The notes below the pieces were generated by a model. The model ran no database searches, had not been told where the DNA came from, and saw only the letters and a list, made by a program, of their open reading frames with translations. Below are positions 35,280-44,251 of a DNA stretch of 64,000 nucleotides, piece after piece. The DNA is taken from the NCBI GenBank assembly GCA_965216225.1, contig CBDCFF010000030.1:62001-126000 (forward strand), written 5' to 3'. Origin of the DNA: 3107 sp965216225 (GTDB lineage: Bacteria > Pseudomonadota > Alphaproteobacteria > Rhodobacterales > Rhodobacteraceae). A program made the translations under genes and the position numbers. Every line of letters begins with the position of its first letter. Positions within the stretch are counted from its first letter, which is position 1.

Positions 35280-36325
35280 GAGCGGTTCATCATTTGTTTG
35301 AATCTCGGGATTCCGTTTTTCGTTGAATTGTGATTCAAACTGCGTGCCGGGACTGGAGGCCGGCATGCATGGTAAAACCCTATTCGAATGATCTTCGGGA
35401 GCGTGCAGTAGCAGCTGTTGTTTCCGGCGAGACGGCACGTGTTGTGGCTGCCCGTTTCTCGGTGGCTGTTTCTTCGGTGATCAAGTGGCACCAGCGATAT
35501 CGCGAGACTGGCAGCGTGGCGCCTGGCAAGATGGGTGGCCACCGCAGGATTATCCTTGAACCCCACCGTGATTTTATCCTGGAGCAGATCAACCGCACGC
35601 CGCACCTGACGCTGCATGGTCTGAAAGACATGCTGGCGAAGCGGGGCGTCAAGGTGTCCCACAATGCGGTCTGGCACTTCATGCGCCGCGAGGGGCTGAG
35701 CTTCAAAAAAAAACACTGCTCGCCCTTGAGCGGGCCCGAGCCGATGTGGCCCGCCGGCGAAAGCGCTGGAAGGGGGTCATGCGTCAACTCGATCCGCGCA
35801 AGCTGGCCTTCATTGATGAAACCTGGATCAAGACCAACATGGCTCCGCTGCGCGGCTGGGGACCAAAAGGCAAACGCCTGCACGGCTTTGCGCCCCATGG
35901 CCACTGGAACACCATGACGTTCATTGCTGCCTTGCGCTGCGATCAATTGACGGCGCCCTGTGTCTTTGACGGCCCGATCAACGGGCAGTCCTTCCGTGCC
36001 TATATCGATCAACTGCTTGTCCCTGCACTGAAGCCCGGCGATATCGTCATCATGGACAACCTCGGCTGCCATAAATCGAAAGCCGTGCGCGATGCCATCA
36101 AGGCGGCAGGCGCGCGGGTGTGGTTCCTGCCACCATACTCGCCAGACCTGAACCCGATCGAGCAGACATTCGCCAAGATCAAACACTGGATGCGGATGGC
36201 TCGGAAACGAACCAGTGAAGAGGCCTGGCGATACGTTGGACGCCTCGTCGGATCAATCACACAACAGGAATGCCAAAACTACCTCGAAAACACAGGCTAT
36301 GCTTCAGTCAAAATGTGAAGGACTC
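35280..36325 (+). mobile_element. IS630-family element 2 (1046 bp)
   Basis: Complete copy flanked by duplicated TA (35278-35279 and 36326-36327), inserted in tnpA of IS66-A. Nearly identical to element 1 without the IS21. Confidence 0.9.
35369..36318 (+). CDS. IS630 transposase 2 (two frames joined at an A-tract)
   Basis: The first frame 35369-35917 carries the HTH half (MVKPYSNDLRERAVAAVV to RREGLSFKKK). The catalytic half is in another frame, to 36318, with FIDETWIKTNM, VIMDNLGCHKSKAV and SPDLNPIEQTFA. The switch lies at a run of nine A (35705-35713); seven or ten A would put both halves in one frame. Slippage on the A-tract would give the full enzyme, so this may be programmed rather than broken. 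Confidence 0.75.
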
Positions 36326-36446
36326 TAGCCGTGACCAGCACTCTGTCAGGCCGAATTGAGATCGAGCTATCCAACGGTCACCGGATTATAGCCGATGGCG
36401 GTTTTGATGCGGATATGTTGGCACGTTTGTTGAAAGGGCTTTCTTC

Positions 36447-36505
36447 GTGATCCCCGTGCCAAGCAACACACGGGTCTGGCTGGCGGCGGGCGTGACAGAC
36501 ATGCG
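36447..36505 (+). pseudogene. tnpB: IS66 TnpB fragment (copy A)
   Basis: Only the first 20 codons remain (VIPVPSNTRVWLAAGVTDMR). The sequence then jumps to the tail end of IS66-B at the shared bases CG. Confidence 0.8.
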
Positions 36506-36544
36506 TTCGGTGAAGGAGCCTTGGCGTACTGCCGGTCGTCCCGG

Positions 36545-38062
36545 TTACGCTGCTGATGCAGCGTAACGCCAGGGCATCAGCTCGTCCAGCCGAGTGATCT
36601 TGTGATCCGCGATGCGGGCGAGAACCCATGTGAGCCAGGCTTGTGGATCGACTTTATCAAGCTTTGCCGTTTCGATCAGGGTGTAGGCGATGGCCATGGC
36701 TTTGCCACCGCCCTCGGAACCGGCGAACATCCAATTTTTGCGACCTATGGCGACAGGTTTTATGGCGCGTTCGGCGATGTTGTTGTCCGCTTCCAGAAAG
36801 CCATGGTTCAAATAACCGCGTGCCTTTGGCAAACGACCAAGGGCATAACGGATCGCTTGGGCCAGAGGCGACTTGCCAGATATATTTGGCAACTGCGCGT
36901 GTAACCAGGTCTCAAGTTCATCGAAGATCGGTTTTGCCTTTTCCTGACGGATGGCAACGCGCTCTTCAGACGGTTTGCCACGCGCCTCTTTCTCGACGGC
37001 ATGGAGTTCCGCGGTCCGGCGGAGGGCTTCTTCGGCAATCGATGAGCCTTGCGCGGCAAAGATGTCTACAAACTTGCGTCTGACGTGCGCCAAACAAGCC
37101 ATCTCCTGGGCCTTGTCCTCACCGAATACCCCGTTGAAGCCGGAATACCCGTCCGCATGGACCCAGCCTTTGTAGCCGGAGAGATGTGAGACGGGATGTT
37201 CGCCCTTGCGATCAATCGTGAACTGATACCACGCGCAGGGCGGTGATGATCCAGACCATGGTCGTTCATCGCGAACACAGGTCCAGACACGGGCGGTCCT
37301 GGTCTTCTTGTTGCCGGGGGCCTGCATTTTAACAGGCGTATCATCAGCGAAGGTGGCCGCGCCTCGGCGGACCATTCGGCCAATGGTGTCAGCCAGAGGT
37401 TCCAGAAGCGCGGTGGAGCCGCCAACCCAATTGGTCAGAGTTGATCGATTAAGATCAACGCCTTCACGGGCGTATATTTGCGACTGACGGTAGAGCGGCA
37501 GGTGGTCCGCGTATTTGCTGACCAACACGTGCGCCAGCAGCCCCGGTCCCGGGCGGCCACGTTCGATCGGGCGCGATGGCAGCGGCGATTGGACAATGGC
37601 CTCGCAACAGGAACAGGCCATACGCGGACGCACGATCCGGTTCACGACAAAACGCCCCGGTTTGTATTCCAACTCCTCGGTCACGTCCTCACCGAGCCTC
37701 TTCAACGCCCCACCGCAACGTCGGCAGTCCTCGCCCGGCGACAAGACCTCTTCGTGCCGGTCCGGATGATCGGGCAAGGGCTTGCGGCTGTGCCGGCGGG
37801 CCGGTTTGTCCGTTTCAGGCGTTGGAGCAGGCGCCGCCTGTTCTCCAGCGGCTTCGGCAATCGCCTCATCTTCCCGGAAGACCAGATTGAGCTGGTAGAG
37901 GCTTTCTGATTTCGATCCAAACCGGTGCCGGTCATGCCCCGCCAGTTGGTGTTGGAGTTGTTCCACCTTCAGGGTCAGCGCCTTGACTTCATCGGCCGGA
38001 AGCCGGTTCACTGCCCGCAGTTCCGCAGGATCATCCGGGGCTATGTCGAGGTCCTTCAGCAT
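36545..38062 (-). CDS. tnpC: IS66 transposase TnpC (copy B)
   Basis: 505-residue main transposase. It has an N-terminal coiled segment (ALTLKVEQLQHQLAGHDRHR), a zinc-finger-like CxxC pair (DCRRCGGAL and MACSCCEA), the IS66 catalytic domain with FADDTPVKM and VHADGYSGFNGVF, and the late GFLEADNNIAERAIKP motif with the catalytic Glu. Confidence 0.94.
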   Translation of the reverse strand: MLKDLDIAPDDPAELRAVNRLPADEVKALTLKVEQLQHQLAGHDRHRFGSKSESLYQLNLVFREDEAIAEAAGEQAAPAPTPETDKPARRHSRKPLPDHPDRHEEVLSPGEDCRRCGGALKRLGEDVTEELEYKPGRFVVNRIVRPRMACSCCEAIVQSPLPSRPIERGRPGPGLLAHVLVSKYADHLPLYRQSQIYAREGVDLNRSTLTNWVGGSTALLEPLADTIGRMVRRGAATFADDTPVKMQAPGNKKTRTARVWTCVRDERPWSGSSPPCAWYQFTIDRKGEHPVSHLSGYKGWVHADGYSGFNGVFGEDKAQEMACLAHVRRKFVDIFAAQGSSIAEEALRRTAELHAVEKEARGKPSEERVAIRQEKAKPIFDELETWLHAQLPNISGKSPLAQAIRYALGRLPKARGYLNHGFLEADNNIAERAIKPVAIGRKNWMFAGSEGGGKAMAIAYTLIETAKLDKVDPQAWLTWVLARIADHKITRLDELMPWRYAASAA

Positions 38063-38132
38063 CGCCGATCCTATACCGGATCAGCATTCCGGGGTGAACC
38101 CCGAAAGCGCGCAAAGCCTCGTATTTATTGAC

Positions 38133-38480
38133 CTATCCTACGCTCAACGGTCTCCAGGTTTTACGGGGCATCCGCCAGTCAATCCCCTCCAACAGCATTG
38201 AGAGCTGCGCGGGTGTGACGCTGATCCTGCCGTCCTTTGCAGCGGGCCAGACAAACCGCCCTTTCTCCAACCGCTTCGAAAACAGGCACGCGCCCTGGCA
38301 ATCCCACCAGATGATCTTCAACAGATCGCCGCGCCGCCCCCGGAACACGAACAGGTGGCCGGAATACGGGTCTTCGGCCAAAACCTTCTCGGCCTGGGCC
38401 GCCAGCGTAGTGAACCCTCGCCGCATGTCCGTGACACCCGCCGACAGCCACACCCGCGTGTTGCTCGGCACCGGGATCAA
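38133..38480 (-). CDS. tnpB: IS66 TnpB (copy B)
   Basis: 115-residue IS66 Orf2-like protein, start MIPVPSNTRVWLSAGVTDMR, core GHLFVFRGRRGDLLKIIWWD. Required with TnpA and TnpC for transposition. It ends at TAG after RPLSVG. Confidence 0.93.
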   Translation of the reverse strand: MIPVPSNTRVWLSAGVTDMRRGFTTLAAQAEKVLAEDPYSGHLFVFRGRRGDLLKIIWWDCQGACLFSKRLEKGRFVWPAAKDGRISVTPAQLSMLLEGIDWRMPRKTWRPLSVG

Positions 38481-38966
38481 GACATCAGCCCCTTCAGCAG
38501 CCGCGCCAGCACATCAGGATCGAACCCACCCTCGGCGCTGATCCGGTGACCGCCAGCCAACTCAATCTCGATACGGCCACCGAAGGCGACGGGACCGGAT
38601 GGCTGCGCCGGGACCGGATGTGAAGCAGCCGGAGAAATCTCAACCGGCAGAAACACAGATCCAGCTACGACCTCGGTGAAATCTGGCGCAAAACGCGGGT
38701 CCTTCAGCCATTTGAAGATCAGATTGGCGTTCATCGCGTAGCGCCGCGCAACCTGAGCCACAGAAACACCCGGCGCGGCAGTCTGCAGGCAGATCGAACG
38801 CTTCTCGTCGTCCCACCAAATTCGCTTCTTGCGCCTGCCTGTAGCGCGACAATCAAGATGAGAAGTGCGCGTCAATCAGGATGAGAATCCTTGGTCGCGA
38901 CGTTTGGGACGATGCCGGGCTTTTGTGCCGCGATCAAGGGGTTTGTTTTTTGATTGTCGCGGAGCG

Positions 38967-39776
38967 TCAATCAGCTTTGGTGTTTTCCGGTGTGGCTTTT
39001 TGTGCAGGCCTTCCCGGCCCCTTTGCCTTTTGTGCTGCTCTTCGCCGGTAGCTTTCGACATTCATCTCGAAGATGGTTGCGTGGTGCACGAGCCTGTCGA
39101 CGGCGGCCAATGTCATGGCCGGGTCTGGAAAAATCGCATTCCACTCCCCGAAGGGCTGGTTGGCCGTGATCAACATTGAGCGGCGTTCATATCTCGCGCT
39201 GATGAGTTCGAAGAGCACACTGGTTTCAGCCTGATCCTTGGTGACGTAGGTGATGTCATCGAGGATCAGCAGATGGAATTTGTCGAGCTTTGCAATGGCA
39301 CTTTCGAGGACGAGATCGCGGCGGGCCTGTTGGAGTTTCTGGACCAGATCGGTGGTGCGGCTGAATAGGACGCGGTAGCCTTGCTCGACAAGGGCGAGCC
39401 CGATGGCTGAGCCGAGATGTGATTTGCCCACACCTGGCGGCCCAAACAGCAGGATGTTGCCGCCCTTTCCGATCCAGCTGTCGCCAGCGGTGATCGCACT
39501 GACATGGGCCTTGGACAGCATGGGGACGGCTGTGAAGTCGAAGGTGTCGATCGTTTTTCCGGGCAACAGGCGTGCCTGTGCGAGATGTCGCTCGATACGA
39601 CGGCGATCTCGTTCAGCCAGTTCATGCTCCACCAGGGTGCTGAGCATCCGAGCGGCGGGCCAGCCTTCCTTGTCGGCTTGTTCCGCAAAGCGCGGCCATA
39701 GCGCCTTGATGGCTGGCAAGCGCAATTCGGTCAGAGCCAAGGTTAGGCGGGCGGTATCGGTCTGGGGCGATGTCAT
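38967..39776 (-). CDS. istB: IS21 helper ATPase IstB (copy 2)
   Basis: 269 residues, identical in translation to copy 1, with Walker A GPPGVGKSHL and Walker B LLILDDITYV. Overlaps istA by 4 bp. Confidence 0.95.
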   Translation of the reverse strand: MTSPQTDTARLTLALTELRLPAIKALWPRFAEQADKEGWPAARMLSTLVEHELAERDRRRIERHLAQARLLPGKTIDTFDFTAVPMLSKAHVSAITAGDSWIGKGGNILLFGPPGVGKSHLGSAIGLALVEQGYRVLFSRTTDLVQKLQQARRDLVLESAIAKLDKFHLLILDDITYVTKDQAETSVLFELISARYERRSMLITANQPFGEWNAIFPDPAMTLAAVDRLVHHATIFEMNVESYRRRAAQKAKGPGRPAQKATPENTKAD

Positions 39777-41293
39777 GCTGTCACCTCCTGAGCGGATGGC
39801 GTACCGCCGACCAACTGGTCGTAAGATGACAGGTCGGCCAGTTGCACCGCGACTTGGGGGAGTGCGTCTTGTGATGGGCTAAACACTGCGCGTAGGGCCG
39901 CCATGTCAGGCGGGCGCTTCTGGCGAAGGTCCTCCTCAAGCTGCGCTGCCAATTCAGCCTCGCAGCCCCGCTCGTGTGCCAGCGCCAGAAGATCGACAAC
40001 CATGCGACACGCCGCCTTCTCACTGGTCTGCTCCAGCAGGAATGCGAACATGTTACGGAACGCCCGGCGCGGGAATAGCTGATCCCGATAGACCAGCCCC
40101 ATCAGCGCCATGGGCTTTTTGCGCAAGGAGTGGATGACGTGGTGGTAATTGACCACGTGCCCATGGCTCCCGGTGCTCGAGGCTCGTCCGCGTGTCAGCG
40201 TTAGCAGGGCAGAGCTTCCCAGGAACAGCTCCAACCGATCATCGTAGAGCCGAACCCGCAGCTGATGCCCGATCAACCGGGATGGCACGGTGTAGAACAC
40301 CTTGCGCAAGGTGAAGCCCCCGGAGGAAGTGACGCGCAACGTGATCTCCTCGTAATCCGTGGTCCGCCGCGTCGGCAAAGGTCTGAGGCTCGCACGTTCC
40401 GCATCGATACGCTTGGCATTGCGGGCGTTGATCCGGCCCACGATCTCGTCGATGAAGCGACGATAATCTTGCAAGCTTTCGAAGTCGCGCGACCCACGCA
40501 TGACCAGCGCGTCCTCAATGGTGCGCTTCAGATGCCCATTGGGGCTCTCGATGGAACCGTTCTCGTGTGCGACGCCCTTGTTGTTGCGCGTCGGCGTCAT
40601 TCCATAATGGTTGCACAGGGCGTCGAAGCGGTCGGTTAGATCGGCCCGGGATGACTTATCCAGGTTCTTGAAGGCCGCCGACAGGCTGTCAGTTCCATGA
40701 TTGTGTGGCACGCCGCCGAGCGTCCAGAGGGCGTTCTGCAATCCCTCAGCCAGCGCCACATAGCTTTCGCCGCCCAGCACGACGTGGGCGTGCTGAAACC
40801 CGCTATAGGCAAGCCGGAAGTGATACAGTCGATGGCCCAGTGCCTCACCGGCAATGGTCACACCCAACTTGCCCATGGCGGTGAAATCCGACAGGCCCAT
40901 TTTGCCCGGTGTGTGGGTCTGCCGGAAAATGACGTCCTGTTCAGGGCCGTGTTCCGCATTCCAGGCGCGTATCCGTCGCTCCAGAGTCCGTCGGATGCCC
41001 GTACCCAGATCAGAATGCCGACGCAGAAGCTCCTCGTAAACCGCCACAGGTCGGATCCCCGGTGAGGACCGCAGAAGCGGCACGACCTCCGCATCAAAAA
41101 TGTCCGCCAGCGGGTCCGGACGCCGCCGGCCGCGAGGGGCCTTCTTCTGTGATGGTAAAATTGGGTCAGCTTGCAGCCGATAGCCCGTTGCCTGGCTGAT
41201 CCCCGCCTTGGCAGCGGCAACGGCAACGGAATGGGTCGATCTGAGCGTCATGAAGAGCCTCATTTGTTGGTCAGTGACATGACAGCCCGGCAT
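39773..41293 (-). CDS. istA: IS21 transposase IstA (copy 2)
   Basis: Same protein as copy 1 with SQKKAP and RRTLERR variants, shared with copy 3. The start chosen is the ATG with AAGGGGA upstream. Catalytic segments are intact. Confidence 0.93.
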   Translation of the reverse strand: MPGCHVTDQQMRLFMTLRSTHSVAVAAAKAGISQATGYRLQADPILPSQKKAPRGRRRPDPLADIFDAEVVPLLRSSPGIRPVAVYEELLRRHSDLGTGIRRTLERRIRAWNAEHGPEQDVIFRQTHTPGKMGLSDFTAMGKLGVTIAGEALGHRLYHFRLAYSGFQHAHVVLGGESYVALAEGLQNALWTLGGVPHNHGTDSLSAAFKNLDKSSRADLTDRFDALCNHYGMTPTRNNKGVAHENGSIESPNGHLKRTIEDALVMRGSRDFESLQDYRRFIDEIVGRINARNAKRIDAERASLRPLPTRRTTDYEEITLRVTSSGGFTLRKVFYTVPSRLIGHQLRVRLYDDRLELFLGSSALLTLTRGRASSTGSHGHVVNYHHVIHSLRKKPMALMGLVYRDQLFPRRAFRNMFAFLLEQTSEKAACRMVVDLLALAHERGCEAELAAQLEEDLRQKRPPDMAALRAVFSPSQDALPQVAVQLADLSSYDQLVGGTPSAQEVTA

Positions 41294-41608
41294 GAACGAT
41301 CCCCTTGCACAGAAAATCATTCCTTATCCGAGCCGGCCACAACCGTCAGGCCCGCCCCAAAAGGGCAAAACGCGTGTGCGGGGCCTCCCCAGTCGGGCTA
41401 CGCCCTCCCTGCGAGCCCCCGCACACGCGTTCTCATCCTGATTGACGCTGGATTCTCACCTTGTTTGTCGCGCAGCAGCTTCTCGTCGTCCCACCAAATT
41501 CGCTTCTTGCGACTGCCAGCCATAGAGTGCCTCATGGTGTCCACTATCGATGGTGGACACTATCGGCTCCTCCGCCCCCGCGTTAGGTCGGCTTCAACGG
41601 ACGCTCAC

Positions 41609-41824
41609 GTTATCCCGGCCATCATGTCACTCTCTCTTCCTTATGCTTCGCGGTCCCGCAAAACGGGCCGCCGTCAACTGTTCGAGACGGTGATAGAGAG
41701 GCAGGATCAGCCTGCTGGTGAACGTGGTCATGCCACAAGGTGTTCAGCGCTGTATCCCACCCCGTCGCTGGTCCTGGCCAGGAGCGGCGACGGGGTATCC
41801 ATGGCAGGGACGAGACACATGAGG
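41609..41824 (-). mobile_element. IS110-family 5' end, inverted partial copy
   Basis: The minus strand of this piece matches 49312-49527, the 5' non-coding region and first six codons of the IS110-family element to the right. It contains the same hairpin CCCCGTCGC/GCGACGGGG. It is cut by IS66-B at one side and abuts the IS481-B tip at the other. Confidence 0.8.
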
Positions 41825-42068
41825 TGTTCAGTCCCGGCATCTGGTGGATCGGGTTCAGGATGAAACGATCCGGCTCTGTTGTCCAGACCTTGCAGATGTA
41901 TTCACAGGGCGTGAGGCCGCTGAGGGTCTTGAGCCTTCGGGCGAAGTTACAGGCGTTCATGAAGTCAGCCGGATGCGTTCGAAGTTGATCATGGTTGTCA
42001 TAATGGAAGCGTTTGACGGTCGCGTCCTTGATGGTGCGGTTCATCCTTTCCACTTGCCCGCCATTCGG

Positions 42069-42093
42069 GAAAACAGTCCCCCGGACTGTTTTC
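42069..42093. repeat. REP-like palindrome inside the IS481-B transposase
   Basis: GAAAACAGTCC, CCC, GGACTGTTTTC. It is part of a 48-bp in-frame insert between the motifs NHPW and GGQVERMNR, where relatives have only two or three residues. Confidence 0.65.
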
Positions 42094-42604
42094 TTGTCCT
42101 CGCGGCTCCACGGATGGTTGGGCCTGGTCAGGCGGTGCTTGATCCCGTTGGCCTCGCAAATCACGTCGAAGCGCATTGGCCGGGAATGGATCGTGTTGCG
42201 GTTCCGGGGCCGCTCGGCGAACCGGATGCCATTGTCAGTGAGAATGGTGTGGACCTGGCAGGGCACGGCTTCGAGCATGTGCTGCAGGAACTCCCACGCG
42301 GTGCGCCTGTCGGCCTTGTCCACGAGTTGGGCGACGGCGAACTTGCTGGTGCGGTCGATGCCGACGAAGAGATAGAGCTTGCCCCCGGTGGTCTGAACTT
42401 CGGCAATGTCGATGTGGAAGAAACCGACAGGGTAACGTTTGAACCGCTGGCGCTGCGGTTTGTCGCCCTCGACCTCAGGCAGGCGCGAGATGCCGTGCCG
42501 CTGAAGGCAGCGATGCAACGCCGACCGCGTCAGGTGAGGCATGGTCGGCTGCAAGGCGTGGAGGCAATCGTCCGGCGGCAACAGTGTATGGCGCCGAAAT
42601 GCGA

Positions 42605-43937
42605 GAGAGTGTCCGCTCCTCTGTGTATCTGTGATCTGTACCATGCTTTGAGAGAGGAGCCATGACGATGACGATATCCAGGGAACTTCTGGACGAACTT
42701 CTGGAAGGCTGCGAGCGGCCTGAAGACCTGCCTGGCGATACCGGGCTGCTGAAAGAGCTCAGGATCAAACTGATGGAGCGGATGCTTGGGGCCGAACTGA
42801 CCGCGCATCCGGGCTATGAAGAAGGCAAGGATGCACCTCCGGGTCAGTCCAATCGGCGCAACGGCACAGCTGGCAAGCGCCTGAAGGGCCAGATCGGCGA
42901 GGCGCCGATTTCCGTGCCCCGTGATCGGGATGGCAGTTTTGAGCCGGAACTGGTGAAGAAGGGCCAGACCCGGATCGACGGGATGGATGACAGGATCATC
43001 GGCCTCTATGCCGCCGGACTGACCGTCCGCGACATCCGCGCCCATCTTGAGGATATCTACGGTCTTCTGGTCTCGCCGGATTTGATCAGCCGCGTCACCG
43101 ACGCCGTGCACGACGAGGTGCGCGACTGGCAAAGCCGGGCGCTGGAGCGGATGTATCCGATCGTGATCTTCGACGCGCTGCGGGTGAAGATCCGCGACGC
43201 CGACAGCCGCATGGTGAAGAACAAGGCCCTCTACATCGCCCTGGGGGTCAGCCGGGACGGCGTGCGCGAGGTCCTGGGCCTGTGGATCGCTGATAACGAG
43301 GGGGCCAAATTCTGGTTGTCGGTGATGAACGAGCTGAAGAACCGAGGTGTCCAGGACATTCTGATCGCCGTCGTTGACGGGCTCAAAGGCTTCCCGGAGG
43401 CGATCACCGCCGCCTTTGCGCAGACCACGGTGCAAACCTGCATTGTCCACCTGGTGCGCCACTCCCTGAACTTCTGCTCGTGGAAAGACCGCAAGGCAGT
43501 GGCCGCCGATCTGCGCCGGATTTACAGCGCCGCCACCGCCGATCAGGCCGCCGATGAACTGGACGCGTTCGAGAAAAAATGGGCCGGTAAATACGCCTCG
43601 ATCGCCCCGGCCTGGCGACGGGCATGGCAGGAAGTAATCCCGTTCTTCGCCTTCGATCCGGCGATCCGAAAGATCATCTGCACCACCAACGCCATCGAGA
43701 GCCTGAACCGGGTGATCCGCAAATCAATCAAGACCTGCGGATCGTTCCCGACCGATCAGGCCGCAACAAAGCTGATCTATCTGGCCATCCGCGACTTCGG
43801 GAAAGGCGGCAGGAATGTTCGGGAATGGTTTGCAGCCCGCAACCAGTTCGCTATTATGTTCGACGAGCGCTTCAATGCGTGACTGTATTTGAAACCCCCA
43901 TGGACCGGGACAGATACACAGAATTCAGGACACTCCC
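42605..43937 (+). mobile_element. intact IS256-family element (1333 bp)
   Basis: Tips GAGAGTGTCC and (inverted) GGGAGTGTCC, with a second matching block CTGTGTATCTGT. Flanked by a perfect 8-bp target duplication AAATGCGA (42597-42604 and 43938-43945). This is the cleanest insertion in the region and probably a recent one. Confidence 0.95.
42662..43882 (+). CDS. IS256 family transposase
   Basis: 406-residue mutator-type transposase. First Asp in IVIFDALRVKIRDADSRM, second in IAVVDGLKGFPEAI, the TVQTCIVHLVRHSLNF segment, and the catalytic Glu in TTNAIESLNRVIRK. Full length, no frameshift, so it could be active and mobilise the rest. Confidence 0.95.
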   Translation: MTMTISRELLDELLEGCERPEDLPGDTGLLKELRIKLMERMLGAELTAHPGYEEGKDAPPGQSNRRNGTAGKRLKGQIGEAPISVPRDRDGSFEPELVKKGQTRIDGMDDRIIGLYAAGLTVRDIRAHLEDIYGLLVSPDLISRVTDAVHDEVRDWQSRALERMYPIVIFDALRVKIRDADSRMVKNKALYIALGVSRDGVREVLGLWIADNEGAKFWLSVMNELKNRGVQDILIAVVDGLKGFPEAITAAFAQTTVQTCIVHLVRHSLNFCSWKDRKAVAADLRRIYSAATADQAADELDAFEKKWAGKYASIAPAWRRAWQEVIPFFAFDPAIRKIICTTNAIESLNRVIRKSIKTCGSFPTDQAATKLIYLAIRDFGKGGRNVREWFAARNQFAIMFDERFNA

Positions 43938-44251
43938 AAATGCGACGATCATGGCCTCCTCGGCCTCGGTCGGGACGGTTGATTGTGGCTCCCTCGGTCC
44001 GGTCTTCAGATCCTCGACCGTCTCGCGCTTGCGCCATTTGGCGACTGTCTTCGGGTTGATGCCCAACTCCCTGCTCAGCGCTGCGATCGAAGCTTGCGAT
44101 CGCTGTATTGCTGCTCGGACAGCGTGCGTGGTCGTGGCGCTGCCGTGACGTACTTGTCCCATAAGGCTTCCTTCCATTCCAAAGAAAAGATCGCACCAGA
44201 AAACCGTGACCGTTCGGTGAAGGAGCCTTGGCGTACTGCCGGTCGTCCCGG

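Larger units (their letters stand above)
35040..36450 (+). pseudogene. tnpA: IS66 TnpA (copy A), split by IS630
   Basis: IS66 accessory protein, a homeodomain-like HTH: KRRWPDDEKRSICFQTTAAG, then RRYAMNANLIFKWLKDD. It is cut after codon 80 by IS630 copy 2 (35280-36325). It resumes at 36326 with TSTLSGRIEIELSNGHRII and ends ARLLKGLSS, overlapping tnpB by ATGA-type GTGA. Removing the IS630 and one TA restores the frame. Confidence 0.85.
31151..36505 (+). mobile_element. IS66-family element A, interrupted twice and truncated
   Basis: Begins with an IS66-type tip (GTAAGCGTCCGG at 31151) inside the truncated IS481. It contains an upstream palindrome (31198-31223), then IS630 copy 1, the tnpA gene broken by IS630 copy 2, and the first 20 codons of tnpB. 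It is then fused at about 36505 to the tail of IS66-B in opposite orientation. tnpC and the right end are lost. Confidence 0.75.
38840..41477 (-). mobile_element. IS21-family element 2 (2638 bp)
   Basis: Reverse copy with the same tips. Flanked by a 40-bp duplication of tnpA (38800-38839 and 41478-41517, one mismatch) instead of a short target duplication. Confidence 0.9.
38477..41523 (-). pseudogene. tnpA: IS66 TnpA (copy B), split by IS21
   Basis: The start codon and first 15 codons lie at 41478-41523 (MAGSRKKRIWWDDEK). The body is at 38477-38839 (RRYAMNANLIFKWLKDPRF to ARLLKGLMS). The two parts overlap by a 40-bp duplication on each side of IS21 copy 2. Confidence 0.85.
36506..41608 (-). 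mobile_element. IS66-family element B, interrupted by IS21
   Basis: Reverse element with tnpC, tnpB and a split tnpA. The outer tip reads GTGAGCGTCCGTTGAAG from 41608 on the minus strand. The inner tip near 36506 has lost about 5 bp at its junction with IS66-A. It is inserted six codons into a truncated IS110 gene at its right side. Confidence 0.85.
41825..44162 (-). pseudogene. IS481 transposase B, split by IS256 and carrying a palindromic insert
   Basis: The N-terminal part 43946-44162 (MGQVRHGSATTTHAVRAAIQ, HTH LGINPKTVAKWRKR) ends at AMIVAF, where IS256 is inserted. The catalytic part continues at 42604 downward (RRHTLLPPDDCLHALQP, FFHIDIAEVQT, ILTDNGIRFAE, GGQVERMNRTIKD). A 48-bp insertion in frame before the catalytic Glu holds a perfect 11-bp palindrome (42069-42093). 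The stop codon at the end of the gene is missing. Confidence 0.85.

Noticed and set aside
31151..36505. IS630 copies 1 and 2 as a composite transposon around IS66 tnpA
   Set aside because: Both are explained by separate TA insertions in one IS66, with each TA duplication visible; no evidence of joint movement.
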